Assembly (NCBI GenBank): GCA_026169195.1
Contig: JAPFEH010000055.1
Span: 1 to 64,000 of the forward strand
DNA from: Dysosmobacter sp.
Lineage (GTDB): Bacteria > Bacillota > Clostridia > Oscillospirales > Oscillospiraceae
Direction of reading: 5' to 3'
DNA length: 64,000 nucleotides
The translations under genes and the position numbers were made by a program. Shown here piece by piece: positions 34,774 to 44,005 of this stretch. The first letter of the stretch is position 1. Each line of letters begins with the position of its first letter. The notes below the pieces were generated by a model. The model ran no database searches. It worked only from the letters and a program-made list of their open reading frames with translations, and was not told the DNA's origin.

Positions 34774-35430
34774 ATGGAACTCAAGGACATTCTCAGCAGA
34801 TGCGACCACACCCTGCTGGCTCAAACGGCCACGTGGGATGAGATCCGCGCCATTTGCGATGACGGCATGAAATACGGCTGCGCCAGCGTCTGCATCCCCG
34901 CAAGCTATGTCAGGCAGGCGGCGGAATACACGGCGGGCCGGCTGCCCATCTGCACCGTCATCGGCTTCCCCAACGGCTATGACACCACGGCTTCCAAGTG
35001 CTTCATGGCGGAGGACGCCGTGAAAAACGGCGCGGAAGAGGTGGACATGGTCATCAACATCGGCTGGGTCAAGGACCGGAAGTGGGAGGAATTGCTGGAG
35101 GAGATCAAGGCCGTCAAGGCTGCCTGCCACGGAAAGCTTTTGAAGGTCATCATTGAGTGCTGCTTCCTGACGGATGAGGAGAAGATCAAGCTCTGCGAGA
35201 TCGTCACGGCCTCCGGCGCGGACTATATCAAGACCTCCACCGGCTTCGGCGGCGGCGGTGCGACCCGTGAGGACGTGGCGCTGTTTGCCAAGCACGTGGG
35301 CCCGCAGGTGAAGATCAAGGCTGCCGGCGGCATTGCCGATTTGCAGGATGCGGAGGACTTTATCCGGCTGGGGGCGTCCCGTCTGGGCACCAGCCGCATC
35401 GTCAAGGCCGTCAAGGCCATGGAGCAGTGA
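34774..35430 (+). CDS. deoC: Deoxyribose-phosphate aldolase
   Basis: 218-residue class I aldolase cleaving 2-deoxyribose 5-phosphate to acetaldehyde and glyceraldehyde 3-phosphate. [46 protein letters not shown] and [13 protein letters not shown] (Schiff-base lysine) are all present. Backbone-like composition and a place next to purine nucleoside phosphorylase and a nucleoside importer mark this as the housekeeping copy, unlike the AT-rich DeoC at 6.6-7.2 kb. AAGGAGGACGA precedes ATG 34774. Confidence 0.94.
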   Translation: MELKDILSRCDHTLLAQTATWDEIRAICDDGMKYGCASVCIPASYVRQAAEYTAGRLPICTVIGFPNGYDTTASKCFMAEDAVKNGAEEVDMVINIGWVKDRKWEELLEEIKAVKAACHGKLLKVIIECCFLTDEEKIKLCEIVTASGADYIKTSTGFGGGGATREDVALFAKHVGPQVKIKAAGGIADLQDAEDFIRLGASRLGTSRIVKAVKAMEQ

Positions 35431-35462
35431 ACAATCAGATTGGATCGGGAGGTTGATACGCC

Positions 35463-36185
35463 ATGGGAACACCCCACAATGAGGCCGCTGCCGGGGCCTT
35501 TGCCAAAACCGTTTTGATGCCGGGAGACCCTCTGCGGGCGGCATTCATTGCCGAGACCTTTTTGCAGGACGCCCGCCTTGTGAACAACGTCCGGGGCGTT
35601 CAGGGCTGGACAGGGACGTATGAGGGGGTCCCTGTGTCTGTGATGGCCTCCGGCATGGGCATGCCCTCCATCGGGATTTACTCCCACGAGCTGTTCCACT
35701 GCTATGATGTGGACAACATCATCCGCGTGGGCAGCGCCGGAGCGCTTTCCCCGAAGCTGAAGCTGCGGGACATCGTCATCGGGCAGGGCGCCTGCACGGA
35801 CTCGGATTACGCCCACCAGTACGAGCTGCCGGGCACCTTTGCCCCCATTGCGGATTTTACGCTGCTGGAGACCGCCGTGGCGCAGGCCAGACGGCTGGGG
35901 GTGGAGCCTGCGGTGGGCAACCTCTTTTCCTCGGATGTGTTTTACAACAAGGCGGGCCGGACGCTGGACTGGGGCGCCATGGGGGTGCTGGCCATTGAGA
36001 TGGAAAGCGCCGCCCTCTACTGCAACGCCGCCGAAGCCGGAAAGCGGGCGCTGACCATCTGCACCATTTCCGACAGTCTGGTCACCGGAGAGGAGCTGCC
36101 GCCTGCCGACCGCCAGACCACCTTTACTCAAATGATGGAGATCGCGCTGAAGGTGGCAGTCGAGATGGCAGGCAGGAAGGATTGA
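35463..36185 (+). CDS. deoD: Purine-nucleoside phosphorylase, DeoD type
   Basis: 240-residue hexameric-type phosphorylase that splits purine (deoxy)nucleosides into base and (deoxy)ribose 1-phosphate. MPGDPLRAAFIAE (about 20-32), IRVGSAGAL (about 90-98) and IEMESAALYCNA (about 178-189) are the DeoD signatures. It follows deoC by 32 nt; a phosphopentomutase linking the two steps is not in the window. Downstream comes a nucleoside-type ABC importer, so uptake, cleavage and sugar catabolism are co-located. Confidence 0.94.
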   Translation: MGTPHNEAAAGAFAKTVLMPGDPLRAAFIAETFLQDARLVNNVRGVQGWTGTYEGVPVSVMASGMGMPSIGIYSHELFHCYDVDNIIRVGSAGALSPKLKLRDIVIGQGACTDSDYAHQYELPGTFAPIADFTLLETAVAQARRLGVEPAVGNLFSSDVFYNKAGRTLDWGAMGVLAIEMESAALYCNAAEAGKRALTICTISDSLVTGEELPPADRQTTFTQMMEIALKVAVEMAGRKD

Positions 36186-36220
36186 GCGGAAAGCGCCGCC
36201 CGCAGGGCGGAACAGGGCGG

Positions 36221-36250
36221 AGGGGAGCGAAAGCTCCCCTTTCGCTGTTT
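36221..36250 (+). terminator. Possible weak terminator after deoD
   Basis: AGGGGAGC, loop GAAA, GCTCCCCT (36221-36240), then TTCGCTGTTT. The same stem sequence recurs between argG and argH at 18141-18162. Confidence 0.55.
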
Positions 36251-36333
36251 GAAGGGAAGCGGGCGTTTTGCCCGTGAAGTGCCCCGAATTGTGAAGAAAT
36301 TTTGACAAATCCGAAAACAATGCGGTGTGCCGG

Positions 36334-36362
36334 TTGAAATCGCCGGAAAAAGTTGCTATAAT
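36334..36362 (+). promoter_or_regulatory. Promoter of nucleoside importer
   Basis: TTGAAA (36334-36339), a 17-nt spacer, TATAAT (36357-36362). The leader has an ACCTCCG/CGGAGGT hairpin near 36386-36406. Confidence 0.75.
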
Positions 36363-36432
36363 AAGCTCGACCGTTCAAGGTCAGACCTCCGCTGTGCCGG
36401 AGGTTCAATAATTTGAAGGAAGGTAGATTCCA

Positions 36433-37647
36433 ATGAAGAAGTTTCTTGCTTTGATTCTGGCATTGGTCATGTCCCTCTCTCTGGTCGCCTGCGGCGGCAA
36501 GGACGAGGAAGCACCTGTAGAGCCCGCTCCCGGAACGGAGGAGCCTGCCGGGCAGACCGCTGAGTTCAGCGTTGCCATGATCACGGACTACGGCGATATC
36601 ACCGACCAGTCCTTTAACCAGACCACCTATGAGGCCTGCAAGGCCTACTGCGACGCCAACGGCGTGACCTTCAACTATTTCAAGCCCGCCGGCAATAACA
36701 CCGCTGACCGCGTGGCCATGGTGGAAAAGGCCGTGGATGAGGGCTATACCGTCATTGTCATGCCCGGCTATGCATTTGCCGGCACCATCGTTGAGGTTCA
36801 GGATGAATATTCCGACATCACCTTTGTGGGTCTGGACGTGTCCGAGTTCGACATTGAGGACTGCTTCTACAACCACGATGATACCGGTGCCCGCACCGGT
36901 CTGATCGATCCCGAAAATGAGCCTCATGTGGCTTCCAATGTTTATTGCGCCGTGTATCAGGAAGAGCTGTGCGGCTACATGGCAGGCTACGCCGCTGTGA
37001 AGCTGGGCTACACCCATCTGGGCTTCTTGGGCGGCATGGCGGTTCCCGCTGTTGTCCGCTATGGCTACGGTTTCGTGCAGGGCGCTGACGCGGCCGCTGT
37101 GGAGACCGGCGCCGATGTGACCGTGGAGTATGTTTACGGCAACCAGTTCTCCGGCGACGCCGACATCACCGCTTACATGGACAACTGGTATCAGACGCTG
37201 GGCGTGCAGGCCGTGTTCGCCTGCGGCGGCGGCATCTTCATTTCTGCAGCTGAGGCTGCTGCCAAGGTGGATGGCGCCAAGGTCATCGGCGTGGACGTGG
37301 ATCAGGCCGGCATCATCGACGGCGGCTACGGCGAGGGCATGACCCTGACCTCTGCCATGAAGGGCCTTGCTCCCACCGTGGAGCATATGCTCAGCGAGAT
37401 CGCTGCCGGCAACTGGGCCAACTACGGCGGCAAGATCGAGTCTCTGGGCCTTGTGAACGGCGACGATCCCACCGCCAACTATGTCCAGCTGCCCATGGAG
37501 TCCACCCAGTGGGGCGACGGCTTTACGCAGGATGACTATAAGGCTCTGGTGAAGGACATGTTCGACGGCAAGATCACCGTGTCCAATGACGTCACTGCCA
37601 TGCCCGAGACCACCATCACGGTCAACGAGTACGGCAACATCAAGTAA
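36433..37647 (+). CDS. BMP/PnrA-family nucleoside-binding lipoprotein
   Basis: 404-residue lipoprotein: signal peptide and lipobox LSLVACGGK (cysteine about 20), then the basic membrane protein fold: VAMITDYGDITDQSFNQTTY, then YTVIVMPGYAFAGTI, then LGFLGGMAVPAVVRYGYGF. Family members such as PnrA and BmpA bind purine nucleosides for ABC import. It is immediately followed by the matching ATPase and two permeases, and preceded by deoC-deoD. An internal terminator after it would keep the binding protein in excess. GAAGGAAGGTAG precedes ATG 36433. Confidence 0.9.
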   Translation: MKKFLALILALVMSLSLVACGGKDEEAPVEPAPGTEEPAGQTAEFSVAMITDYGDITDQSFNQTTYEACKAYCDANGVTFNYFKPAGNNTADRVAMVEKAVDEGYTVIVMPGYAFAGTIVEVQDEYSDITFVGLDVSEFDIEDCFYNHDDTGARTGLIDPENEPHVASNVYCAVYQEELCGYMAGYAAVKLGYTHLGFLGGMAVPAVVRYGYGFVQGADAAAVETGADVTVEYVYGNQFSGDADITAYMDNWYQTLGVQAVFACGGGIFISAAEAAAKVDGAKVIGVDVDQAGIIDGGYGEGMTLTSAMKGLAPTVEHMLSEIAAGNWANYGGKIESLGLVNGDDPTANYVQLPMESTQWGDGFTQDDYKALVKDMFDGKITVSNDVTAMPETTITVNEYGNIK

Positions 37648-37666
37648 AATTACGCGCTGCGCAAAA

Positions 37667-37696
37667 GAGGACGGGAAGCTTCCCGTCCTCTTTTTT
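37667..37696 (+). terminator. Terminator between binding protein and importer
   Basis: GAGGACGGGAAG / CTTCCCGTCCTC (37667-37690), a perfect palindrome followed by six T. Read-through would set the binding protein to transporter ratio. Confidence 0.88.
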
Positions 37697-37717
37697 CGCG
37701 CAAGGGCGGAAAATGTT

Positions 37718-37746
37718 TTGAATTCTGACCGCGGATATAGTACAAT
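37718..37746 (+). promoter_or_regulatory. Second promoter, importer ATPase-permease genes
   Basis: TTGAAT (37718-37723), a 17-nt spacer, TACAAT (37741-37746). A CTTTGCC/GGCAAAG hairpin follows just before the ribosome binding site. Confidence 0.6.
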
Positions 37747-37795
37747 AGAATATCATTACCTTTGCCTGACGGCAAAGAGGGGGAGGTCGTGAACG

Positions 37796-39328
37796 TTGGA
37801 ACAGACCTATGCCATTGAAATGCTGAACATCACCAAGCGTTTCCCCGGCATCGTAGCCAATGACAATATCACATTACAGTTGAAAAAGGGTGAGATCCAC
37901 GCCTTGCTGGGTGAAAACGGAGCCGGAAAATCCACGCTGATGAGTGTGCTGTTCGGCTTGTACCGTCCGGAGGAGGGCACCATCAAAAAGGACGGACAGG
38001 TGGTGGAGATCAAGGATCCCAATGACGCCAATGCGCTGGGGATCGGCATGGTCCACCAGCATTTCAAGCTGGTGGAGTGCTTCTCCGTGCTGGATAATAT
38101 CATTCTGGGCGTGGAGCCTTGCAGCCACGGCTTCTTGCAGAAGGCCGAGGCGCGGAAAAAGGTGCTGGCTCTGAGTGAAAAGTACGGGCTGCATGTGGAT
38201 CCGGACGCCATGGTGGAGGACATCACCGTGGGCATGCAGCAGCGCACGGAGATCCTGAAAATGCTGTATCGGGAAAACGAGATCCTGATTTTCGACGAGC
38301 CGACCGCCGTGCTGACGCCGCAGGAGATCGAAGAGCTGATGCAGATTATGCGGAATCTGGCGGCAGAGGGAAAGAGCATCCTGTTCATCTCCCATAAGCT
38401 CAACGAGATCATGTCGGTGGCGGACCGGTGTTCCGTGCTGCGGAAGGGCAGATACATCGGCACCGTCAACATCAAGGACACCTCCCGTGAGGAGCTTTCC
38501 CGCATGATGGTGGGCCGGGACGTGGAATTCGTGGTCCACAAGGAGCCGGCCAGACCCGGCAAGACCATTCTGGAGGTGGAAGGCCTGACGGTGGCCTCCA
38601 AGAGCCATGGAAACAACGCTGTAAAGGATGTCAGCTTCACGGTGCGGGCGGGGGAGATCGTCTGCATTGCCGGCATTGACGGCAACGGACAGACGGAGCT
38701 GGTCTACGGCCTGACCGGTCTGGAGCCCCTCAAGGGCGGCAGGATCACGCTGGAGGGGCAGGACATCACCCATGCCTCCATCCGCAAGCGCTCCACGCTG
38801 GGCATGAGCCATATTCCGGAGGACCGCCACAAGCACGGTCTGGTACTGGACTATACGCTGGAGGACAATATGGTGCTCCAGCGGTACTTCCAGCCGGAAT
38901 TTGTCAACAGGGCGGGCTTTTTGAAGCGGAAGGCCATTCGGGACTATGCCGGACGGCTGATCGAGCAGTATGACGTGCGCTCCGGTCAGGGCCCCGTGAC
39001 CATTGCGCGCTCCATGTCCGGCGGCAACCAGCAAAAGGCCATTGTGGCCCGGGAGATCGACAAGGCTCCGGAGCTGCTGATCGCCGTGCAGCCCACCCGC
39101 GGCTTGGACGTGGGCGCCATCGAGTACATCCACAAGCAGATCGTGGCGCAGCGGGACGCCGGAAAGGGCGTGCTGCTGGTGAGTCTGGAGCTGGATGAGG
39201 TCATGGCCCTGTCCGACCGGATCCTCGTGATGTACGAGGGAGAGATCGTGGGTCAGCTGGATCCCAAGACCACCACGGTGGAAGAACTGGGCCTGTATAT
39301 GGCAGGCGCGAAAAGGGAGGGAGCATAA
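37796..39328 (+). CDS. Nucleoside-type ABC importer, tandem ATPase
   Basis: 510-residue ATPase with two ABC domains. First domain: [20 protein letters not shown] (about 37-56), signature [10 protein letters not shown], Walker [14 protein letters not shown]. Second: [12 protein letters not shown] (degenerate Walker A, usual for this group), signature [13 protein letters not shown] (about 402-414). The layout matches ribose/nucleoside ATPases such as NupA/RbsA, energising the two permeases downstream. TTG 37796 is the start, 7 nt after GGGAGGTCGTG-type spacing; no ATG is closer to the family N terminus. Confidence 0.9.
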   Translation: MEQTYAIEMLNITKRFPGIVANDNITLQLKKGEIHALLGENGAGKSTLMSVLFGLYRPEEGTIKKDGQVVEIKDPNDANALGIGMVHQHFKLVECFSVLDNIILGVEPCSHGFLQKAEARKKVLALSEKYGLHVDPDAMVEDITVGMQQRTEILKMLYRENEILIFDEPTAVLTPQEIEELMQIMRNLAAEGKSILFISHKLNEIMSVADRCSVLRKGRYIGTVNIKDTSREELSRMMVGRDVEFVVHKEPARPGKTILEVEGLTVASKSHGNNAVKDVSFTVRAGEIVCIAGIDGNGQTELVYGLTGLEPLKGGRITLEGQDITHASIRKRSTLGMSHIPEDRHKHGLVLDYTLEDNMVLQRYFQPEFVNRAGFLKRKAIRDYAGRLIEQYDVRSGQGPVTIARSMSGGNQQKAIVAREIDKAPELLIAVQPTRGLDVGAIEYIHKQIVAQRDAGKGVLLVSLELDEVMALSDRILVMYEGEIVGQLDPKTTTVEELGLYMAGAKREGA

Positions 39329-39330
39329 CC

Positions 39331-40482
39331 ATGAAAGAACAAAAACGTTCCCTGCTGCGGAACGATGCGGTCCAGTCGCTGCTGGCGTCGCTGCTGTGCA
39401 TCCTCATCGGCCTGCTGGTGGGTTATGTGGTGCTGCTGCTGATCAACCCTGCCGGAGCGGGCGAGGCCATCAGTACCATTGTCAAGAACTTTATGACCTA
39501 TTCCCGGCGGAACGCGCAGCTGAAATATCTGGGCAGCACGCTGGTAAAAACGGCGCCGCTGCTGATGTGCAGCCTGTCTGTGCTCTTTGCCTATAAAGCG
39601 GGCCTTTTCAACATCGGCGCCGCCGGACAGTATGTGGTGGGCGCCGGCGCCAGCTTGTATTGCGCGCTGGCGCTGGGAATGCCGTGGTATGTGTGCATGC
39701 TGGCGGCCATTGCGGCGGGCGCGCTGCTGGGCGCCGTTTCCGGCGTTCTGAAGGCTTACTTCAATGTCAACGAGGTCATTTCCTGCATCATGCTCAACTG
39801 GATCAGCCTGTATGCGGTGAACACCCTGCTCAGTCAGGTGAAGGAGGCCACCAGCCCGTACACCTTGAATCTTGCCAATACCAATCCCGATGCGATCCTG
39901 CCGGCGCTGCCCTCTTTCTGCATGGCGTGGTTCAACGACAACCAGTATGTCACCATTGCCGTTCCTCTGGCGGTGATGATGGCGGTGCTGATCTGGGTGC
40001 TGCTGGAAAAGACCAAGATGGGCTATGAGCTGAAGGCCACCGGCTTTAACAAGGCCGCCGCCAGATACTGCGGTATGCGGGAGAACAAGAACCTGATCCT
40101 GACCATGGCGATCTCCGGCGGACTGGCCGCCATGGGCGCATCCATGCTGTTCCTCACGGGCTTTGAGCAGTGGCAGTGCACCCAGTCCTCCATCCCCGGC
40201 ATGGGCTTCAACGGCATTGCCGCCGCGTTTCTGGGCGGCTTGAATCCGCTGGGCACGATCCTTTCCTCCTACTTCATCCAGCACATCACCAACGGCGGCG
40301 CCTATGTGGACAAGACCATGTACTCTGCGCAGATCTCCGACTTTATCTCCGCCCTGATTATTTACCTGTGCGGCTTTGTGCTGTTCTTCAAATATGCGCT
40401 GAACAGCCGCATGGACCGGCGGGAGGAGAAAAAAAGAGCCGCCTCCGCTGAGGACCGCGAGAAAGGAGGGACGGAACAATGA
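39331..40482 (+). CDS. Nucleoside-type ABC importer permease 1
   Basis: 383-residue inner-membrane permease of the RbsC/NupB group, about eight to ten hydrophobic segments. IGLLVGYVVLLLINPAGAGE near the start, GLFNIGAAGQYVVGAGASLY (about 91-110), ISCIMLNWIS and GMGFNGIAAAFLGGLNPLG (about 289-307) are family motifs. It starts 2 nt after the ATPase stop and overlaps the next permease by 4 nt. Confidence 0.9.
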   Translation: MKEQKRSLLRNDAVQSLLASLLCILIGLLVGYVVLLLINPAGAGEAISTIVKNFMTYSRRNAQLKYLGSTLVKTAPLLMCSLSVLFAYKAGLFNIGAAGQYVVGAGASLYCALALGMPWYVCMLAAIAAGALLGAVSGVLKAYFNVNEVISCIMLNWISLYAVNTLLSQVKEATSPYTLNLANTNPDAILPALPSFCMAWFNDNQYVTIAVPLAVMMAVLIWVLLEKTKMGYELKATGFNKAAARYCGMRENKNLILTMAISGGLAAMGASMLFLTGFEQWQCTQSSIPGMGFNGIAAAFLGGLNPLGTILSSYFIQHITNGGAYVDKTMYSAQISDFISALIIYLCGFVLFFKYALNSRMDRREEKKRAASAEDREKGGTEQ

Positions 40483-41420
40483 TCCTGCTGCTGCAATACA
40501 CGCTGATCTTTGCCTCCGTTTTGCTGCTGGTGGCGTTGGGCGGGTGCTTTTCCGAGCACTCCGGCGTCATCAACATCGGCTTGGAGGGCATCATGGTCAT
40601 GGGCGCGCTGGGCGGCGCGCTGATGATGAAATTCCTGCCGGCAGGAACGCCTGCCATCGCCATGATTTTGCTGGTGGTGCTGGCTGCCATCCTGCTGGGA
40701 ATGCTGTATTCCCTGCTGCTGGCTGTGGCAGCCATCAATTTCAAGGCGGACCAGACGCTGGTGGGCACGGCGATGAACCTGCTTGGCACCGCCGGCGCCA
40801 CGGTGTTCGTCAAGGCCATGAACACCGCCGAGAGTGTGGATAACGTCTCTTCCACCATTCAGTACATCGATGCGAAAAAAGCCTTTCTCGTGAACATCGG
40901 CAGCTTTGAGTTCAACTGGTTCATGCTGCTGGCGGTCATCGCGCTGGCAGCGGCGTATGTGACCCTTTACAAGACCCGCTTCGGCCTGCGGCTTTGTGCC
41001 TGCGGCGAGCATCCGCAGGCGGCGGACAGCGTGGGCATCAACGTTTACAAAATGCGGTATGCCGGCGTGCTGATTTCCGGTATGCTGGGCGGTCTGGGCG
41101 GCATCGTTTACATCACCGCCGGCGTCAGCGAGTGGAAGTTTGAAAACGGCGTGGCGGGCTTTGGCTTTCTGGCGCTGGCGGTCATGATCTTCGGCCAGTG
41201 GAAGCCCACCCGCATCGCGCTGGCGGCGCTGCTGTTCGGGTTCTTCCGGGCTTTGGGCAATGTCTATACGGGCTTTGACTTCCTGAAGGCGCTGGAACTG
41301 CCCAGCTCCGTGTATAATATGCTGCCCTATATCATCTCTCTGGTGGTGCTGGCCTTTACGTCCAGAAAGTCCCGCGCCCCCAAGGCGGAGGGCGTTCCCT
41401 ATGACAAGGGACAGCGATAA
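40479..41420 (+). CDS. Nucleoside-type ABC importer permease 2
   Basis: 313-residue permease, the shorter partner of the pair (NupC-like position). VINIGLEGIMVMGALGGALM (about 30-49), LCACGEHPQAADSVGINVYK (about 171-190) and GVAGFGFLALAVMIFGQWKP (about 223-242) are typical. It begins in an ATGA overlap with permease 1. With the BMP-type lipoprotein and tandem ATPase it forms a complete importer. Confidence 0.9.
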   Translation: MILLLQYTLIFASVLLLVALGGCFSEHSGVINIGLEGIMVMGALGGALMMKFLPAGTPAIAMILLVVLAAILLGMLYSLLLAVAAINFKADQTLVGTAMNLLGTAGATVFVKAMNTAESVDNVSSTIQYIDAKKAFLVNIGSFEFNWFMLLAVIALAAAYVTLYKTRFGLRLCACGEHPQAADSVGINVYKMRYAGVLISGMLGGLGGIVYITAGVSEWKFENGVAGFGFLALAVMIFGQWKPTRIALAALLFGFFRALGNVYTGFDFLKALELPSSVYNMLPYIISLVVLAFTSRKSRAPKAEGVPYDKGQR

Positions 41421-41447
41421 TCCAATACAAATTGCAATATTTTGTCG

Positions 41448-41486
41448 AAAAATCCCTCTCTGTTTTCAAAACGGAGGGGGATTTTT
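41448..41486. terminator. Bidirectional terminator, importer/ylbJ
   Basis: AAAAATCCC (41448-41456) / GGGATTTTT (41478-41486), with inner CTC/GAG and GTTTT/AAAAC pairs. Serves the convergent importer and ylbJ genes. Confidence 0.85.
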
Positions 41487-41500
41487 CCGGCAAAGGGGAA

Positions 41501-42418
41501 TCAAAGAACCCACTGCCAGACGGCCGCTGCCAGCAGAAGGGAAAAAAGACCTTGCAGCAGCTTGCCCAGCAGACATGGACGAAGGGAGAGATCCGTGTCC
41601 GCCAGAACGGCTGCTGTCTGGCACAGCACGGAGCAGCCGCCCCAGCCTGCGCAGCCTGCCGCCAGCAGAAACCCGAACCGGTCGGGTGAGAGCAGCGGCG
41701 TGAGGGAAAACAGTTCCAAAAGCCCCGTCAGGGCGGGGCCGGCATGGGGCCCCAGATCCTGCAGCGGGGCGGCCAGCACGGAAAAAAGCACCACAAAGGC
41801 GCAGATCGACAGCATCCCGCCGGCAGCGTTCCGGACGGCGTCCACCACGGCGCTTGAAAAGGAGACGGCCCGACAGGTGAGGCGGGGAGGCTGCTGCCGC
41901 CGGCGCTCTGCCGTTCCGCGGCCGCGGAAGCAAAGGCCTGTCAGCAGAGCGGAGAGCAGGTGGATCAGCCACAGCCATACTCCGGTCCGGACGCTGTGAA
42001 AAACCCCCGCTCCCAGAACGCTCACCAGAAACACGGGATTGGAGTTGTTGCAGAAGGCCAGCAGCCGCTGGGCTTCGCTTCGGGTCAAGTCTCCCTGACG
42101 GTACAGTTCCGCTGCCGTCCGGGCGCCGATGGGATATCCGCCCACCAGCCCCAGCACCAGCGCGCCCGCCGCCTGCCCCGGCAGACGGAACAGCGGGCCC
42201 ATCAGTCCCCGCAGACAGGGGGAGAGCCACGCGCCGAACCCCAGTGACACCAGCAGCCCCGATACCGCCAGAAAGGGGAACAGGGCGGGGATCACAGCTC
42301 CGGCGCAAAGCGCCAGCGCCTCAGCCGCCCGTGCGCGGATGCGGGCCGCGTCTGCCAAAAACCAGATCAAGATCCCGCAGAGAATCAAAAAAAGGTCGGT
42401 TCTGCCTTGCTTTTTCAT
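41501..42418 (-). CDS. ylbJ: Sporulation integral membrane protein YlbJ
   Basis: 305-residue polytopic protein of the nucleoside-recognition (GATE) fold. GAVIPALFPFLAVSGLLVSL (about 41-60), VLGLVGGYPIGARTAAELY (about 94-112) and the conserved LLAFCNNSNPVFLVSVLG (about 125-142) identify YlbJ. In Bacillus it is sigma-E controlled and needed for spore cortex formation. ATG 42418 is chosen from GGTGATGG a few nt upstream; ATG 42424 and 42433 are in-frame alternatives. Divergent to yqfC, another spore-lineage gene. Confidence 0.87.
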   Translation of the reverse strand: MKKQGRTDLFLILCGILIWFLADAARIRARAAEALALCAGAVIPALFPFLAVSGLLVSLGFGAWLSPCLRGLMGPLFRLPGQAAGALVLGLVGGYPIGARTAAELYRQGDLTRSEAQRLLAFCNNSNPVFLVSVLGAGVFHSVRTGVWLWLIHLLSALLTGLCFRGRGTAERRRQQPPRLTCRAVSFSSAVVDAVRNAAGGMLSICAFVVLFSVLAAPLQDLGPHAGPALTGLLELFSLTPLLSPDRFGFLLAAGCAGWGGCSVLCQTAAVLADTDLSLRPCLLGKLLQGLFSLLLAAAVWQWVL

Positions 42419-42506
42419 TTCCATCACCGCCACAGCTTATGCGCCCCGCAGGAAAACCATGCAACTTTCGGCAGGGACGCGCATAGCGTTTGCTGAGGTG
42501 AACGAT

Positions 42507-42812
42507 ATGGAGCGAAACCGGAAAGACAATCGGGACGGGGGCATCCTCAGCGCCGTGGCGGAGCTGTTTGACCTGCCGGCGGATGTGGTGGCGGGACTGC
42601 CGCACATGGAGATGGTGGGGAGCCGCCAGCTGTATCTGGAGCATCATACAGGGCTTTTGTCCTACAGCGAAGATCAGATCGACGCCAACACCACAGCGGG
42701 GGTCCTGCGGGTGCGGGGAGAGCGGCTGACGCTGCTGGCGATGACGGCGGAGGAGCTGCGGATCGGCGGCCGGATTGCAGCGGTGGAATGGCTGGAGGGA
42801 GGCGGCGTATGA
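42507..42812 (+). CDS. yqfC: Sporulation protein YqfC
   Basis: 101-residue protein matching YqfC: LFDLPADVVAGLPHMEMVGS, LEHHTGLLSYSEDQI and LTAEELRIGGRIAAVEW-type C terminus. In Bacillus it is made in the mother cell under sigma-E; molecular role unknown. GAGGTGAACG precedes ATG 42507; the longer open frame upstream lies over ylbJ and is a shadow. The stop overlaps the yqfD start (ATGA). Confidence 0.87.
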   Translation: MERNRKDNRDGGILSAVAELFDLPADVVAGLPHMEMVGSRQLYLEHHTGLLSYSEDQIDANTTAGVLRVRGERLTLLAMTAEELRIGGRIAAVEWLEGGGV

Positions 42813-44005
42813 TGACGGGCCTGCTGAACCGGCTGCGGGGACAGGTGCGTCTGCGGGTGGAGTGCCCCTTTCCGGAGCGGGTGCTGAACCTGTGCGGTGC
42901 GCGGGAGCTGGCATTCTGGGATCTGCGGTGGGAATCGGCAACCGCCTTTACCTGCCGCGTTTCCCGACGGGATTACCGGACGCTGCGGCAGGTGTCGGAA
43001 AAGCTGGAGTGCGTGCTGACGGTGGTGGGACGGGAGGGCGCACCCTTCTTTCTCATGCGGTTCCGGCACCGGCAGGCGCTGGTGACAGGACTGGTGGGCT
43101 GCGGTCTGGCGCTGCTGGTGGGGTCTTTTTTTATCTGGGATTTTGAGATCGAGGGGAATGAGGCGGTTCCGGAGGAGGAGATCCTGCGGGCGCTGGAGCG
43201 GCAGGGAGTCAGGATCGGCAGCTTTGGCATGTCGCTGGACGGAGAGGCGCTGCGCAATCAGGTGCTGCTGGACATTCCGGAGCTTTGCTGGCTGTCGGTG
43301 AACGTCTCCGGCTGCCGGGCCTATGTGCAGGTACGGGAGCGGGTCCCCGTGCCGGAGATGCTGGACGGGGCAACGCCCTCCAACGTGGTGGCGCGGCGGG
43401 ACGGACTGGTGATGGAGGTGCGGGCCAGAAACGGCAGGGCAGCCGTTCCGGCGGGAACGGCTGTGACAGAGGGACAGCTGTTGATCTCCGGCGTGGAGGA
43501 TCTGGACACCTTCGGCGCGCGGGTGCTGGCGGGAAACGGCTCGGTCAAGGCCCGCACATGGCACACGCTGACGACCCGCATTCCCCTGACTGTCCGGGAA
43601 AAACGGTATACGGGGCAGGAAAAGACCTTTTTTTCGCTGGTGTTCGGGAAGCATCGGGTAAAATTCTTTGCAAACAGTAGCATCCGGGGGGCAAACTATG
43701 ATAAAATAACAAAACGATCTTCGTGGTCCCTGCTGGGGGTGGCCCTGCCGGTGACGCTGGTGCGGGAAACCTGCCGCTTTTATGAGACGGCAGAGGTCCC
43801 GCTGGACCCCGTTCGGGCAGAACAGCTGGGGGAGCGGGTCCTGACCGGACAGCTGCGGGAGGAGGTAGCTCCTTATGGAGCGGTGACGTCCACCCTCTGC
43901 ACCTCCCGTCAGACAGGGAACGCCCTGACGGTGACGCTGCGGGCAGAGTGCATGGAGGAAATCGGAGAACGGGTCCCGATTTTACTGGAAAACACGGACC
44001 CATGA
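42809..44005 (+). CDS. yqfD: Sporulation protein YqfD
   Basis: 398-residue membrane-anchored protein. A short N-terminal domain (to about residue 85) is followed by one hydrophobic segment (LVTGLVGCGLALLVGSFF, about 91-108) and a FtsQ/POTRA-like region (FEIEGNEAVPEEEILRALER). Matches YqfD, made with YqfC during sporulation and of unknown mechanism. It starts at ATG 42809, overlapping the yqfC stop; its own stop overlaps the phoH start at 44002. Confidence 0.88.
   Translation: MMTGLLNRLRGQVRLRVECPFPERVLNLCGARELAFWDLRWESATAFTCRVSRRDYRTLRQVSEKLECVLTVVGREGAPFFLMRFRHRQALVTGLVGCGLALLVGSFFIWDFEIEGNEAVPEEEILRALERQGVRIGSFGMSLDGEALRNQVLLDIPELCWLSVNVSGCRAYVQVRERVPVPEMLDGATPSNVVARRDGLVMEVRARNGRAAVPAGTAVTEGQLLISGVEDLDTFGARVLAGNGSVKARTWHTLTTRIPLTVREKRYTGQEKTFFSLVFGKHRVKFFANSSIRGANYDKITKRSSWSLLGVALPVTLVRETCRFYETAEVPLDPVRAEQLGERVLTGQLREEVAPYGAVTSTLCTSRQTGNALTVTLRAECMEEIGERVPILLENTDP

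Noticed and set aside
37796-41420. Ribose importer instead of nucleoside importer
   Set aside because: The binding protein is BMP/PnrA type, not RbsB type, and deoC-deoD lie next to it; nucleosides are the better inference, though the substrate is not proven.
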